DNA of 64,000 nucleotides, from positions 1-64,000 of the forward strand of contig JANYBL010000035.1 of assembly GCA_025360815.1 (NCBI GenBank), read 5' to 3'. The position numbers were made by a program, and so were the translations under genes. This document shows, in pieces, positions 39,864-50,695 of the stretch. A model generated the notes under the pieces. That model did no database searches, had not been told where the DNA came from, and was given only the letters and a program-made list of their open reading frames with translations. Source of the stretch: Burkholderiales bacterium. GTDB lineage: Bacteria; Pseudomonadota; Gammaproteobacteria; Burkholderiales; Usitatibacteraceae. The stretch's first letter is position 1. The number at the start of each line of letters is the position of its first letter.

Positions 39864-41120
39864 ATGCCGCTCTACGCCCTAGGACTCAACCACCGCACCG
39901 CCTCTATTGAGGTGCGTGAACGCGTTGCGTTTCCATTAACTGCGCAGCGGAGCGCGATTGATAGTTTGCGGCAGGAAACAGACGCGCAGGAAATCGCTTT
40001 AATTTCCACTTGTAACCGCACCGAAATTTACCTGCGAGCAAGTAACCGCGTGGCACTAGAGGCGGCGGCACGTTGGCTCAATGCTCAGCCTGCTGCAATT
40101 GGTTTGGATTTAAGCTCACATTTTTATACGCTTCATGAGGCCGATGTGCCGCGCCATGCTTTCCGTGTGGCGAGCGGCTTGGATTCCATGATACTAGGAG
40201 AGCCGCAGATCCTGGGGCAGGTAAAATTAGCCGTCAAAATAGCGAATGAGGCCAATGCGTTGTCTGGGTCACTGGATCGTATGTTCCAAGAAACATTTAA
40301 GGTTGCTAAAGAAGTTCGCACGCAGACTGAAATAGGTGCTACTTCAGTAAGTATGGCGGCGGCATCGCTAAAACTGGCGCAGCAACTTTTTGGCGATATC
40401 CGCGAGATTAAATTGTTGCTTATCGGCGTCGGTGAAATGATCGAGCTTTCTGCCACGCATTTTGCCGCGCAATCACCAAAGCAAATCGTCGTCGCCAACC
40501 GCACGCTGGAGCGCGGTGAAGAGCTGGCGCGGCGTTTTAATGCCAGCGCCATCACACTGCAGGCGTTGCCCGAGCGCGTCCATGAATTTGATGCCGTCAT
40601 CACCTCTACCGGGTCGACACTGCCGATTATCGGTAAGGGCATGATTGAGCGAGCGCTAAAATTGCGCCGTCGCAAACCGATGTTTATTGTGGATCTGGCT
40701 GTGCCCCGCGATGTCGAGGCCGAAGTAGGCGAGTTAAATGATATTTACCTTTACACGCTAGATAGTTTGGGCCGGGTGATTCAACAAAATTTAGACAAAC
40801 GAGAAGCTGCCGTCGCTCAAGCCGATGCCATTATCAAGATACGCACCGAAGAGTTCATGAATTGGTTAGCGGCTCGCAGCGCCGTTCCCGTGATCCAGCA
40901 AATACGCGGCCGTGCAGACCAATATCGTCAGACTGAGTTAGAACGCGCGCAGAAAATGCTCGCCAAAGGCGAAGACCCGGCCAAGGTGCTCGAAGCCTTG
41001 GCGCACGGACTTACCAATAAATTTTTACACCATCCCCTTGCCGCACTCAATCGCAGCGCAGGCGAGGACCGGGACGCACTTGCCAATGTGCTCGAAAAGC
41101 TCTACCCACAAGCAGAATAA
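39864..41120 (+). CDS. hemA: Glutamyl-tRNA reductase
   Basis: LNHRTASIEVRERV; STCNRTEIYL; SGLDSMILGEPQILGQVK. Confidence 0.97.
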   Translation: MPLYALGLNHRTASIEVRERVAFPLTAQRSAIDSLRQETDAQEIALISTCNRTEIYLRASNRVALEAAARWLNAQPAAIGLDLSSHFYTLHEADVPRHAFRVASGLDSMILGEPQILGQVKLAVKIANEANALSGSLDRMFQETFKVAKEVRTQTEIGATSVSMAAASLKLAQQLFGDIREIKLLLIGVGEMIELSATHFAAQSPKQIVVANRTLERGEELARRFNASAITLQALPERVHEFDAVITSTGSTLPIIGKGMIERALKLRRRKPMFIVDLAVPRDVEAEVGELNDIYLYTLDSLGRVIQQNLDKREAAVAQADAIIKIRTEEFMNWLAARSAVPVIQQIRGRADQYRQTELERAQKMLAKGEDPAKVLEALAHGLTNKFLHHPLAALNRSAGEDRDALANVLEKLYPQAE

Positions 41121-41142
41121 TACGGACTAAAAACGCAGGCCC

Positions 41143-42225
41143 ATGAAAGAATCTATCAGTAAAAAGCTCGCATCCTTGCGCGAGAGAATTGTTGAGCTCG
41201 ACCGCTTGCTATCAGCGCCTGAAGTGGTCAACGATATGGACAGCTACCGCAAAATCACCCGAGAACATGCCGATATTTCGCCCGTCGTCGGGTTGTTTAG
41301 CGATTATAAAAAGTCCGAGGACGATGTTGCCGCCGCTCAAGAAATGGGTCGTGATCCTGATATGCGCGAGTTCGCCGAGGAGGAAATCAAAGCCGGTCGC
41401 GCCCGCTTGGAGCAAATCGAGCTCGACTTGCAGAAAGCGCTATTGCCCAAAGACCCGAATGACGACAAGAATATTTTTCTCGAAGTTCGAGCGGGCACGG
41501 GCGGCGATGAGTCAGCGTTATTTGCTGGTGATTTATTCCGCATGTACACCCGCTACGCTGAGAGAAATCGCTGGCAGGTTGAAATCGTTTCCGAATCGCC
41601 CGGTGAAGTCGGTGGTTTTAAAGAAATTATCGCGCGTATTGCCGGCCACGGTGCTTACTCGAGGCTAAAATTTGAATCTGGTGGTCACCGCGTGCAGCGC
41701 GTGCCTGATACCGAAACTCAGGGTCGCATCCACACCTCTGCCGCCACCGTCGCGGTTATGCCCGAAGCCGATGATGTGAGTGATATCGTAATTAACGCGG
41801 GCGATGTTCGCGTTGATACGTTTCGTGCATCTGGTGCCGGTGGTCAGCACATTAACAAAACCGATTCCGCTGTACGCTTAACGCACATCCCTACCGGCAT
41901 CGTGGTGGAATGCCAAGACGGCCGCTCACAGCACAAAAACAAAGAACAAGCCTTCAAAGTATTGGCCGCGAGAATCAAAGACAAACAAACGCGAGAAGCA
42001 CAAGCCAAGGAAGCCGCGACCCGCAAATCGCTCGTCGGCTCAGGCGACAGATCGGAGCGGATCCGGACCTATAATTTTCCGCAAGGCCGCATGACTGATC
42101 ACCGCATCAACCTGACGCTATACAAACTCGACTTCATAATGGATGGCGACTTGAGTGAGCTAACCGACGGCTTGATGGCGGAGCACCAAGCGGAATTATT
42201 AGCGCGGTTGGGGGAGCAGGTTTAG
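41143..42225 (+). CDS. prfA: Peptide chain release factor 1
   Basis: [21 protein letters not shown] (GGQ motif); [25 protein letters not shown]. Confidence 0.97.
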   Translation: MKESISKKLASLRERIVELDRLLSAPEVVNDMDSYRKITREHADISPVVGLFSDYKKSEDDVAAAQEMGRDPDMREFAEEEIKAGRARLEQIELDLQKALLPKDPNDDKNIFLEVRAGTGGDESALFAGDLFRMYTRYAERNRWQVEIVSESPGEVGGFKEIIARIAGHGAYSRLKFESGGHRVQRVPDTETQGRIHTSAATVAVMPEADDVSDIVINAGDVRVDTFRASGAGGQHINKTDSAVRLTHIPTGIVVECQDGRSQHKNKEQAFKVLAARIKDKQTREAQAKEAATRKSLVGSGDRSERIRTYNFPQGRMTDHRINLTLYKLDFIMDGDLSELTDGLMAEHQAELLARLGEQV

Positions 42226-42384
42226 TTAAACTGATTGGGGTCGGAATCGAAAGTAACTTGTTCCGACAGCCGGCAATTATAAATTAACTGCTGCCATGAT
42301 TATCGCCTTAGTGACTGCCGCCAAGCGTGAATTTGGAGGCTGATGGATTATGCTGCGCAATGTGAATCATTGCGCAACCCGCCG

Positions 42385-43587
42385 TCAGCTGTCATGTTTT
42401 GCAGCCGTCAACAACTTGCGGCGCTTCGACATAAACCAAATTACGGTCGCCGCACAAATCAACAAAAACGGCACCGCTACCCATTGCAGCGTGACCCAGT
42501 CGGCGCGGTTCACCAGCACCCCAGATGCAAATGAAGAGGTCGCGGTGGTACAAAAAACCAGCAAATCATGCACGCCTTGAATCTTCGCTTTTTCATTCAG
42601 GCGGTAAGTTTCTGTGAGCAGTGCAGTACCGCCCACATACATAAAATTCCAGCCGACGCCCAACATCACCAATGCCCACCAAAAATTTAAAATTTCTACC
42701 CCGCCGAGCGCGATGCTGACACAGCCAAACATCAGCCCGATACCAGCGCCGATCACGCTTAACACACCAAACCGCGCAATCAGCGCGGCGGTAAAAAACG
42801 ATGGCGCGAACATCGCGATCACATGGGCGCCGATTACCCCTGCCGCCGCGCCGTAGGGGTGCCCGCAAAACCCCATTGCCAGCGGTGTTGCCGTCATCAA
42901 TAAGCTCATGACGCCATAACCAATCGCACTTGCCATCACCGCGACCACGAACATCGGTTGAGCCGCGATCTCAGCCAATTTGCGCGGCGGCGCATGGCTA
43001 GTGTTGGCCTGTGCCTCGGGAATGTCGAGTTGCGTTAACACCAACATCGTGATGAGTGAAAACACAATCAGCGAAGCGTACGACGCCAAAAATTCCGGCT
43101 GTGTGAGTGCGCGCGTCCAAGTCGACAATGCCGGCCCAAGCAGACCGCCCACTAGGCCGCCTGCTACCACCAGCGAGATGGCGCGCGCTCGCTCGGCGGC
43201 CGGCTGCGTAGCTGATACGGAATCGGCGGCGGCAAATCGATAAAACCCACCGAACGCACCATAGCCGCCTAGTACAAATGTGCCAAAACACAGCAGCCAA
43301 AAACTGGATTGCCACAACGCAATCGTGGCAATCATTGCGCCGACCACACCAAACGTTGTGCCAATCTGAAACCCCGCTTTACGCCCCATTTTTTCCATCA
43401 ACAGCGACGCCGGTATCGTTGCCAGCGCCGAGCCGATCACCTGAGCTGTCACGGCCATCGTCGCCAATGTTTTCGACGGCGCCAATACATAGCCGGCCAA
43501 ACCATTAATCGCGATTAGTGTAACGTTGTTGGTAAAGAGCAACGCTTGGCAAGTTGCGAGGAGTTTGATGTTTTTGGTGGCGTTCAT
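42385..43587 (-). CDS. MFS transporter
   Basis: Multiple TM helices; LMEKMGRKAGFQIG MFS loop. Confidence 0.88.
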   Translation of the reverse strand: MNATKNIKLLATCQALLFTNNVTLIAINGLAGYVLAPSKTLATMAVTAQVIGSALATIPASLLMEKMGRKAGFQIGTTFGVVGAMIATIALWQSSFWLLCFGTFVLGGYGAFGGFYRFAAADSVSATQPAAERARAISLVVAGGLVGGLLGPALSTWTRALTQPEFLASYASLIVFSLITMLVLTQLDIPEAQANTSHAPPRKLAEIAAQPMFVVAVMASAIGYGVMSLLMTATPLAMGFCGHPYGAAAGVIGAHVIAMFAPSFFTAALIARFGVLSVIGAGIGLMFGCVSIALGGVEILNFWWALVMLGVGWNFMYVGGTALLTETYRLNEKAKIQGVHDLLVFCTTATSSFASGVLVNRADWVTLQWVAVPFLLICAATVIWFMSKRRKLLTAAKHDS

Positions 43588-43712
43588 TTTTTAGGCGAGA
43601 TCATTCGAAGCGACGAGTTTGGCAGCACCGAAAAATAAGCGAGCACCGTCGGGCAACCTCAGGCTTTTAGCTCAAAAGTGTAGTCAATAACGGGACGAAA
43701 AATTGCTAAGCG

Positions 43713-45242
43713 CTATCCCAAAAACAAGCGGTAAGCCGGGTTGTTTGTCTCATCAGTATATTCATAACCCAGTGTTTTTAAGAATTTGGCAAACGCAGCG
43801 CGCTCATTTTTGGGCACTTGCAAACCGATTAGAATTTTGCCGATATCCGCACCATGATTGCGGTAATGAAATAAGCTGATGTTCCAATTTGGGCTCATGC
43901 TGGTGAGAAATTTCATCAGGGCGCCGGGACGGTCTGGGAATTCAAAACGGTAAATGGCTTCTTCCACCGCGAGTGGTGAGCGACCGCCAACCATATGGCG
44001 AACATGCAACTTAGCCATTTCGTCGTCGGTTAGATCAAGCGTTTTAAAACCTTTTTTATTGAAATTCGCCACGAGTTTTTTTGCTTCATCGCGCCCATAA
44101 ATTTGGACGCCTACGAATAAATGCGCCTGCTTTGAATCGGTCATGCGGTAATTGAATTCAGTGAGGTTACGCGGCCCTACCAGCTCGCAGAATCGCTTAA
44201 AGCTACCGCGCGTTTCTGGCACCGTCACCGCAAGCAGCGCTTCATGATGCTCGCCCACTTGCGCCCGTTCAGCCACAAAACGGAGCCGGTCAAAATTCAT
44301 ATTGGCGCCGCAGCAGATAGCGACAAAGGTTTTGCCTTTTGCTTTCTCGCGCGCAGCATAAAGCTTGATGCCCGCCAGCGCCAAGCCGCCGGACGGCTCC
44401 ATCACCGAGCGGGTTTCTTGATAGATATCTTTAATCGATGAACAAATTTCATCAGTTGTTACGAGTACGATCTCATCGACCAATTGTTTCACCATACGAA
44501 ACGTTTCTTCGCCTACCTGCTTCACCGCCACGCCATCGGCAAACAAATTCACATGAGATAACGTGACACGCTTGTTGGCTTTGATCGACTGATACATCGC
44601 GTTGGAATCGACCGGCTCAACGCCGATAATTTTGGTTTCGGGTGAAAGCGCCTTCACGTAAGCTGCGATCCCGGCAATTAAACCGCCGCCGCCAATCGGC
44701 ACAAAAATCGCATCAATCGGGTGCTGATATTGCCGCAAGATTTCCATGCCAATCGTGCCTTGACCAGCGATGACCAGCGGGTCGTCGTAAGGATGGACAT
44801 AGGTGAGCTTCTTACTGGCACACAGCCTCTTCGCAACCAAACTCGCCTCGTGATAGCTATCGCCTTCGAGCACAACGTGCGCGCCACGCCTGGCGACGGC
44901 ATCGATCTTTATCTTCGGCGTTGTGGCGGGCATAACAATGGTTGCGTTACAACCGAGCTTTTGTGCGGCAAGTGCGACGCCTTGCGCATGGTTTCCAGCA
45001 CTCGCGCAAATCACGCCGCGTTTTAATTCAGCGGGGGTTAAATGCGCCATTTTGTTGTAAGCGCCGCGAATTTTGAATGAAAATACTGGTTGCATATCTT
45101 CGCGCTTGAGCAACACTTTGTTTTGTAAATTTTCTGAAATGCCGGTGGCCAGCTCCAGCGGGCTTTCGATCGCCACGTCGTAGACGCGTGCGCACAATAT
45201 GCGCTTCAGATATTCGTCATTTAATGCTTGGTTGTGCTTCAT
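43713..45242 (-). CDS. ilvA: Threonine ammonia-lyase, biosynthetic
   Basis: KREDMQPVFSFKIRGAYNKM; C-terminal ACT-like regulatory repeats. Confidence 0.96.
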   Translation of the reverse strand: MKHNQALNDEYLKRILCARVYDVAIESPLELATGISENLQNKVLLKREDMQPVFSFKIRGAYNKMAHLTPAELKRGVICASAGNHAQGVALAAQKLGCNATIVMPATTPKIKIDAVARRGAHVVLEGDSYHEASLVAKRLCASKKLTYVHPYDDPLVIAGQGTIGMEILRQYQHPIDAIFVPIGGGGLIAGIAAYVKALSPETKIIGVEPVDSNAMYQSIKANKRVTLSHVNLFADGVAVKQVGEETFRMVKQLVDEIVLVTTDEICSSIKDIYQETRSVMEPSGGLALAGIKLYAAREKAKGKTFVAICCGANMNFDRLRFVAERAQVGEHHEALLAVTVPETRGSFKRFCELVGPRNLTEFNYRMTDSKQAHLFVGVQIYGRDEAKKLVANFNKKGFKTLDLTDDEMAKLHVRHMVGGRSPLAVEEAIYRFEFPDRPGALMKFLTSMSPNWNISLFHYRNHGADIGKILIGLQVPKNERAAFAKFLKTLGYEYTDETNNPAYRLFLG

Positions 45243-45346
45243 GCGCCCTCAATGTTGAAAATTTGATCCTGCTCCATTCGTTAAAGTTATCAGAAATTGG
45301 GCTATGCTTTATCAAATCACCCAAACCAAATTGAGTTAGCTAAAAA

Positions 45347-46054
45347 ATGGATCCAAAAAAAAGCCAAGATGCACTGAAATTACAAGCCGCAATTGCAAGT
45401 CTGCAATACATAGAAGATGACACGATTATCGGTGTGGGTACGGGTTCGACGGTCAATTTTTTTATCGCTGAACTTATAAAAATTAAGCATCGTGTTAAAG
45501 CCTGCGTATCCAGTTCTGAAGCCAGCGCCAACCTCTTAAAAGCGGGCGGTATTGAGGTGATGGAGCTTAACAATGCAGGCACCCTGTCTCTCTACGTAGA
45601 CGGCGCCGATGAGGTTACGCGGCATTTAGCGATGATCAAAGGTGGTGGCGGCGCACTGACGCGCGAAAAAATTGTCGCAGCCGCAAGTCAAAAATTCGTC
45701 TGTATTGCCGATGAAACCAAACTCGTTGATGTGCTGGGTAAATTTCCATTGCCCGTTGAGGTGATCCCGATGGCGCGGAGCTATGTGGCGCGGGAATTGG
45801 TGAAGCTGGGCGGACACCCCGAATGGCGCGTAAAAGAAATTGATGGTGCGATGAAGCCGGTTGTTACCGACAACGGCAATTGGATTTTGGATGTGCGCGG
45901 GCTCACGATTGCTGATCCACTCGCGCTCGAAACTGAAGTTAATCAAATTACTGGCGTAGTGACCAACGGCTTGTTTGTCAAGCGTGGAGCAGACGTATTG
46001 TTGTTGGCAACACCCACCGGTGTTAACATTATTTTCAAATCAGCGCAGCCTTAA
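45347..46054 (+). CDS. rpiA: Ribose-5-phosphate isomerase A
   Basis: [41 protein letters not shown]. Confidence 0.96.
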   Translation: MDPKKSQDALKLQAAIASLQYIEDDTIIGVGTGSTVNFFIAELIKIKHRVKACVSSSEASANLLKAGGIEVMELNNAGTLSLYVDGADEVTRHLAMIKGGGGALTREKIVAAASQKFVCIADETKLVDVLGKFPLPVEVIPMARSYVARELVKLGGHPEWRVKEIDGAMKPVVTDNGNWILDVRGLTIADPLALETEVNQITGVVTNGLFVKRGADVLLLATPTGVNIIFKSAQP

Positions 46055-46092
46055 AACCCCCCGAAAACCCCCGAAACCCCCGAAAACCCCGC
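46053..46092. repeat. ~10-bp short tandem repeat AAAACCCCC(C)G x4 (G-rich on minus strand)
   Basis: Direct read: aaaaccccccgaaaacccccgaaacccccgaaaaccccg immediately after rpiA. Confidence 0.9.
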
Positions 46093-46226
46093 GCGAGTTT
46101 CTGCTGAGCCACTGCATTTTACAGGGTGAGCACCAGAGCATGATCAATATCCTGCGTCACATTTTTGTCATACTTAGCGCCTACACTTTCTAATTGCTGT
46201 ATTCCTTTAACAAGTAAAAGCAAAAC

Positions 46227-46937
46227 ATGGCCAACGAACATATTTCGAAAAAATTTGATGCCGAACTTGAAGCGGTACGTTCACGCGTGTTGCAAATGGG
46301 CGGTTTGGTAGAGCAGCAAATCACCCGCGCCATGGAAGCTTTGGCGATTGGCGATATGGCGTTGGCAGACCAAGTCATTATTGACGATCATCGCGTCAAT
46401 GCGATGGAAGTCGGCATTGATGAGGACTGCGTTCATATCATTGCCAAGCGCCAACCGACGGCGAGTGATTTGCGGATGGTCATGGCGGTGGTAAAGACGA
46501 TTACCGATTTGGAGCGTATTGGCGATGAAGCGCAGAAAATCGCACGGATGGCCAAACAAATTCATCAGCAGGATCGTCGCCTATCTACCCGATTTGCCGA
46601 GGTCCGCTATGCCAGCAATGTCGCGCTAGAAATGCTCAACACCGCGCTGGATGCGTTCGCGCGGCTGGACATTGCAGCGGCAGCGAAAGTCGTCAAGCAA
46701 GATCAAATTGTAGATGAACAGTTCCGTGGGATCCTGCGTCAGCTGGTCACCTTCATGATGGAGGATCCGCGCACGATTTCGGCGGCAATTGATATTTTGT
46801 TTATCGCCAAAGCGATTGAACGTATTGGCGATCATGCCAAGAACATGAGCGAGTACGTGGTCTATTTGGTCAAGGGCAAAGACGTACGTCACATTTCTGT
46901 CGAAGAATTTGAGCGTGAAGTGCAGTCGCCGGATTGA
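46227..46937 (+). CDS. phoU: Phosphate signalling protein PhoU
   Basis: HISKKFDAELEAVRSRVLQMGGLVEQQI; ERIGDHAKNMSEYVVYLVKG. Confidence 0.95.
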   Translation: MANEHISKKFDAELEAVRSRVLQMGGLVEQQITRAMEALAIGDMALADQVIIDDHRVNAMEVGIDEDCVHIIAKRQPTASDLRMVMAVVKTITDLERIGDEAQKIARMAKQIHQQDRRLSTRFAEVRYASNVALEMLNTALDAFARLDIAAAAKVVKQDQIVDEQFRGILRQLVTFMMEDPRTISAAIDILFIAKAIERIGDHAKNMSEYVVYLVKGKDVRHISVEEFEREVQSPD

Positions 46938-46956
46938 GGTGCCCAGCTATGTAGGC

Positions 46957-46990
46957 AAAAACGCCGCAGTCTCTGCGGCGTTTTTGTTTT
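46957..46990 (+). terminator. Intrinsic terminator after phoU
   Basis: AAAAACGCCGCAG-TCT-CTGCGGCGTTTTTGTTTT. Confidence 0.9.
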
Positions 46991-47090
46991 TAACTGATTT
47001 TATCTGGGGTTTATGCATCAAGTAGTTTGTATTTGCCTGCGATTTTAAGCTTGTCAAGCTAATAAAAATAGTGTTCTACTTTTATTGATG

Positions 47091-47363
47091 CTAACTGGCG
47101 GGCGGCACGTAACCCGAAGCCTTCTCCGCCCCATCTCCAAAAAAGTGGCGCATCATTTGTTCTTCCAGATATTTGCGTGCGCGTTGGTCAGCTAAATTCA
47201 AACGGTTTTCGTTGACCAAACGCTTTTGATCTTCCTGCCATTCTTTCCAAGCTACCTTGGAAACTTGCTCGTAAATCTGCTTGCCGATTGGGCCTGGATA
47301 GGGTGCAAAATCGAGGCCTTCGGCTTCGGTTTTGAGCTTGATACATTGAATCATTCTGGGCAT
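47091..47363 (-). CDS. yggX: Probable Fe(2+)-trafficking protein
   Basis: [43 protein letters not shown]. Confidence 0.95.
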   Translation of the reverse strand: MPRMIQCIKLKTEAEGLDFAPYPGPIGKQIYEQVSKVAWKEWQEDQKRLVNENRLNLADQRARKYLEEQMMRHFFGDGAEKASGYVPPAS

Positions 47364-47393
47364 GTGATGCTCCTGTTTAGATTGCGAGAAATG

Positions 47394-48740
47394 CTAAAGC
47401 GATTTGCTATAAATTTTGCTGCGTCGCTGGTAGTTATATAGGGCCTGTTTTTCGGCAGGCAACTTGCTGACATCACTTTCCACAAAGCCGCGCTCTACAA
47501 ACCATTGCGTTGTTTGGGTGGACAGGACAAACAATGTTTTGAACCCTTTTTCCTTGGCGCGCTTTTCGGCAAAGCCCAATATGCGTTCGCCGCGCCCACC
47601 GTCGCGATAGAAAGGATTTACCGCGAGGCACGCCAGCTCGACCGATTTATCATTGGGGAACGGATACAGTGCAGCACAACCAATGATCTCTTCGTCTTCC
47701 TCTAGCACCATAAAACGATCAATTTCAGCCTCAACTAAGCCGCGCTCGCGCTTTACCAGCACACCTTGTGCGACGAGCGGATCAATGATCGCCAGAATGC
47801 CGTCAACGTCATCGCGCTTCGCATCGCGCAACTTGTCGGGCGATTCCAGTACTACCATCGTGCCGATTCCGTGGTGTGTAAAAAGCTCCATCAAAATCGC
47901 GCCGTCAATATGGCGGCTAATCAAGTGTGCACGCTTCACGCCATCTCGCACCGCACGGATGGTGCAGGGTAAGTAGTAGCGCACGTCGTCGGAGAGTGTG
48001 CTGGCGGCCTGCGGAGCCACGAGCAAATCTTGCGCCTGCTGCGCCGTTAACTCACCGAGCAACTTGCCTTTTGCGTCGGTAGCGCCCATTGCCTCAGTAA
48101 GAAAAATAATTTTGTCAGCCTTCAATGCCGTCGCCACTGAAGTCGCCACATCTTCCAGAGTGCAGTTAAAAATATCGCCGGTCGGCGAGAAACCAATCGG
48201 CGAGATTAGCACGACTTCATGATCATCCAAGCGGCGCGTAATGCCCTCCACATCGACCTTCCGAACCTGGCCGGTATGCATAAAATCCACGCCGTTATGC
48301 ACCCCGAATGGTTTAGCGGTAATAAAATTACCGGATGACACACGAATATCCGCACCCGCCATTGGTGAATTTGCCAGTTCTGTCGAGAGCGTTGCTTCAA
48401 TTTCCATCCGCACAATGCCGTTGGCTTCTTTCACACATTTCAGCGCCGCATCATCGGTAATACGGCGGCCTTCCCCATAGCGTGCAGTGACGCCATGTTG
48501 CTTGAGCTGGTCTTCAATCTGCGGCCGCGTGCCGTGGACCAACACAACGCGCACTTCTAGGCTCACCAATACATTGATGTCGTGCGCGAGCTGCATTAGT
48601 TCGCCGTCAGACAACACCTCGCCGCCGAAGGCAATCACAATCGTGCCGCCACCGAATTCATGAATGAACGGAGTCGCTGAACGGAACCACTTGACGAAAA
48701 CTTCGAGTTTTTTTGCGGCGAGTTGAGTGTGCGTGGCCAT
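47394..48740 (-). CDS. argA: Amino-acid N-acetyltransferase
   Basis: FVKWFRSATPFIHEFGGGTIVIAFGGE kinase-like domain plus C-terminal GNAT. Confidence 0.95.
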   Translation of the reverse strand: MATHTQLAAKKLEVFVKWFRSATPFIHEFGGGTIVIAFGGEVLSDGELMQLAHDINVLVSLEVRVVLVHGTRPQIEDQLKQHGVTARYGEGRRITDDAALKCVKEANGIVRMEIEATLSTELANSPMAGADIRVSSGNFITAKPFGVHNGVDFMHTGQVRKVDVEGITRRLDDHEVVLISPIGFSPTGDIFNCTLEDVATSVATALKADKIIFLTEAMGATDAKGKLLGELTAQQAQDLLVAPQAASTLSDDVRYYLPCTIRAVRDGVKRAHLISRHIDGAILMELFTHHGIGTMVVLESPDKLRDAKRDDVDGILAIIDPLVAQGVLVKRERGLVEAEIDRFMVLEEDEEIIGCAALYPFPNDKSVELACLAVNPFYRDGGRGERILGFAEKRAKEKGFKTLFVLSTQTTQWFVERGFVESDVSKLPAEKQALYNYQRRSKIYSKSL

Positions 48741-48819
48741 TTTTTTGCTGATCGAATTTAAATAATGGTGTTAATTTTAACAGGCTAAGCCTGGGTGAGT
48801 CTCAATCTAGGCAACCCAA

Positions 48820-49593
48820 TCAACTCAAATCGCCAAACTGTGCCTGCAGCGCGGCGATTGCGGCAATTCCAGCGGTTTCGGTGCGCAACACACGCAAACC
48901 AAACCGTACCGTTTCAACACCTTTGCGAATCGCAGCGGCAATTTCATCGGGGGCGAAGCCGCCCTCCGGGCCGATGATGAGCGCAATGGATTTGCCTGCG
49001 TTGCCGGTTCGTGCCGTCAACGGTGCGCTGGCGCCGGGATCGAGTAGGACGCGGGTGACGTCTGGCCGCACTTCGCTTTGATGCGCAATCCAATCACCAA
49101 AATCCATCACCGCTAGCACCTTCGGTATGCGGTTGCGGCCACATTGCTCGCATGCCGCGATGGCCACGCCTTGCCAATGCGCCGCCCGCTTTTCGAAACG
49201 CTCGGCATTTAGCTTAGCGGTAGCGCGTTGCGTTTGAATCGGCTGGATCTCGGCAACACCCAGCTCGGTTGCCTTCTGAATAATCCAATCCATCTTGTCG
49301 CCAGTGGCGAGAGCCTGCACCAGCGTGATATGCATTGACGACTCGCGCTCGATCAAATGATGGTCGACTAACCGCACACGAACTTCGCGTTTGCCAATAG
49401 CTAAAACTAAGGCAGTAAATTCGCCACCTGCGCCGTCAAATATTGCGATTTCATCGCCCTCATCAAGCCGCAGTACTCGTATGTGCATCGACGCTTTTTC
49501 ATCAAGCGTCATCTCGATAGGCAACACCGCATTGCGGGGCAATGGCGAGGAAGCGAAAAATCGGGGCTGAAACATTGACGGGCGGCTATGCAA
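48820..49593 (-). CDS. rsmE: 16S rRNA (uracil(1498)-N(3))-methyltransferase
   Basis: ALIIGPEGGFAPDEI; FGLRVLRTETAGIAAIAALQ. Confidence 0.95.
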   Translation of the reverse strand: MHSRPSMFQPRFFASSPLPRNAVLPIEMTLDEKASMHIRVLRLDEGDEIAIFDGAGGEFTALVLAIGKREVRVRLVDHHLIERESSMHITLVQALATGDKMDWIIQKATELGVAEIQPIQTQRATAKLNAERFEKRAAHWQGVAIAACEQCGRNRIPKVLAVMDFGDWIAHQSEVRPDVTRVLLDPGASAPLTARTGNAGKSIALIIGPEGGFAPDEIAAAIRKGVETVRFGLRVLRTETAGIAAIAALQAQFGDLS

Positions 49594-49719
49594 TTAAAAT
49601 GGGTAGCTCAAAATGAGAAGCGTATTATAGCGACACTGTTTACCTATTCTTAAGTGAATGCTTACGTTGTTTGCAGCTGCGCTGTAAGCAACTGCAATAT
49701 CCGCACCTATCTTTGCCTT

Positions 49720-50646
49720 ATGCAACCCTCTCAAACTGCCCGTCTAGCCCCGTTCTTCGGGCAATTCCCCGCTGAAAATCCCATCGATTTAAATCGTTTG
49801 AGCGCGTTGGCCGTGCCGGTGATTGCGTTGCTGCGCGATGTCGCTGCGGCCGAACTGATGCCGCGCTTCAAACACGTGGCCGCAGAACGCAAGCACGACG
49901 GTACGATCGTGACCGAAGCAGATCGCGCGGTTGAAGCCGTGCTCGCTCGTGTGCTACCAACACTCTTTGACTGCCCCGTACTAGGCGAAGAAATGCCACC
50001 AGATGTTCAGCAACAACTTTGGCGTGACGCCGATTGGTTGTGGTGCGTCGATCCGCTGGACGGAACTGGTAATTTCACGAACGGCAAACGCTACTTTGGC
50101 ATCTCCGTTGCGCTGATGCGTCGTACTGAAAATCGACGCGAAAGCCAATTCGGCGCTATTTTTGATCCTAATTTAAACGAGATGTTTCACGCAGTGCGCG
50201 GCCGGGGAGCGTGGATGATCAATAGCCACAGTAAAACCAAACGCTTAAAGGCGCTGCCTGCCAAACCATTATCAGAGGCGACAATTGAAGTAGGGCGCTT
50301 CAAATTACTGGGTCGTATCAAAACCGCGTTGAGTAAAAGCGCAGATACGAATTCACCAGGTAAAAAAGTTATATCGAGCGGCGCATCCGTTTTGCAATGG
50401 TGCCACATGGCCTGTGGACGAGTCGACGCGTTTATCCATGCGGGTGAACAGCCTTGGGATTACGCTGCGGGCGCATTAATTTTAGAAGAAGCGGGCGGCA
50501 GGATGGCCACCATCCTGCACGATGACTATTGGCGTAGCGTGGATGCTGAAGGCGCGTGGGAGGGCTCTTGGCAAAAATCCGCCATTGCCGCGAGGCATCC
50601 CGCGATGTTTGATGAATGGAAGCGTTGGGTCCGCAGCCACCATTGA
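49720..50646 (+). CDS. Inositol monophosphatase family protein
   Basis: VTEADRAVE; WCVDPLDGTGNFTNG; EQPWDYAAGALILEEAGG. Confidence 0.93.
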   Translation: MQPSQTARLAPFFGQFPAENPIDLNRLSALAVPVIALLRDVAAAELMPRFKHVAAERKHDGTIVTEADRAVEAVLARVLPTLFDCPVLGEEMPPDVQQQLWRDADWLWCVDPLDGTGNFTNGKRYFGISVALMRRTENRRESQFGAIFDPNLNEMFHAVRGRGAWMINSHSKTKRLKALPAKPLSEATIEVGRFKLLGRIKTALSKSADTNSPGKKVISSGASVLQWCHMACGRVDAFIHAGEQPWDYAAGALILEEAGGRMATILHDDYWRSVDAEGAWEGSWQKSAIAARHPAMFDEWKRWVRSHH

Positions 50647-50695
50647 AGCTATTTTGACGGACGCGTTGCTTTCCCGATGTCATTTGGGCGACCTG

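Noticed and set aside
42354-42376. TGCGCAATG-TGAAT-CATTGCGCA hairpin between prfA and the MFS gene
   Set aside because: No T-tract on either strand; not enough to call a terminator or regulatory RNA
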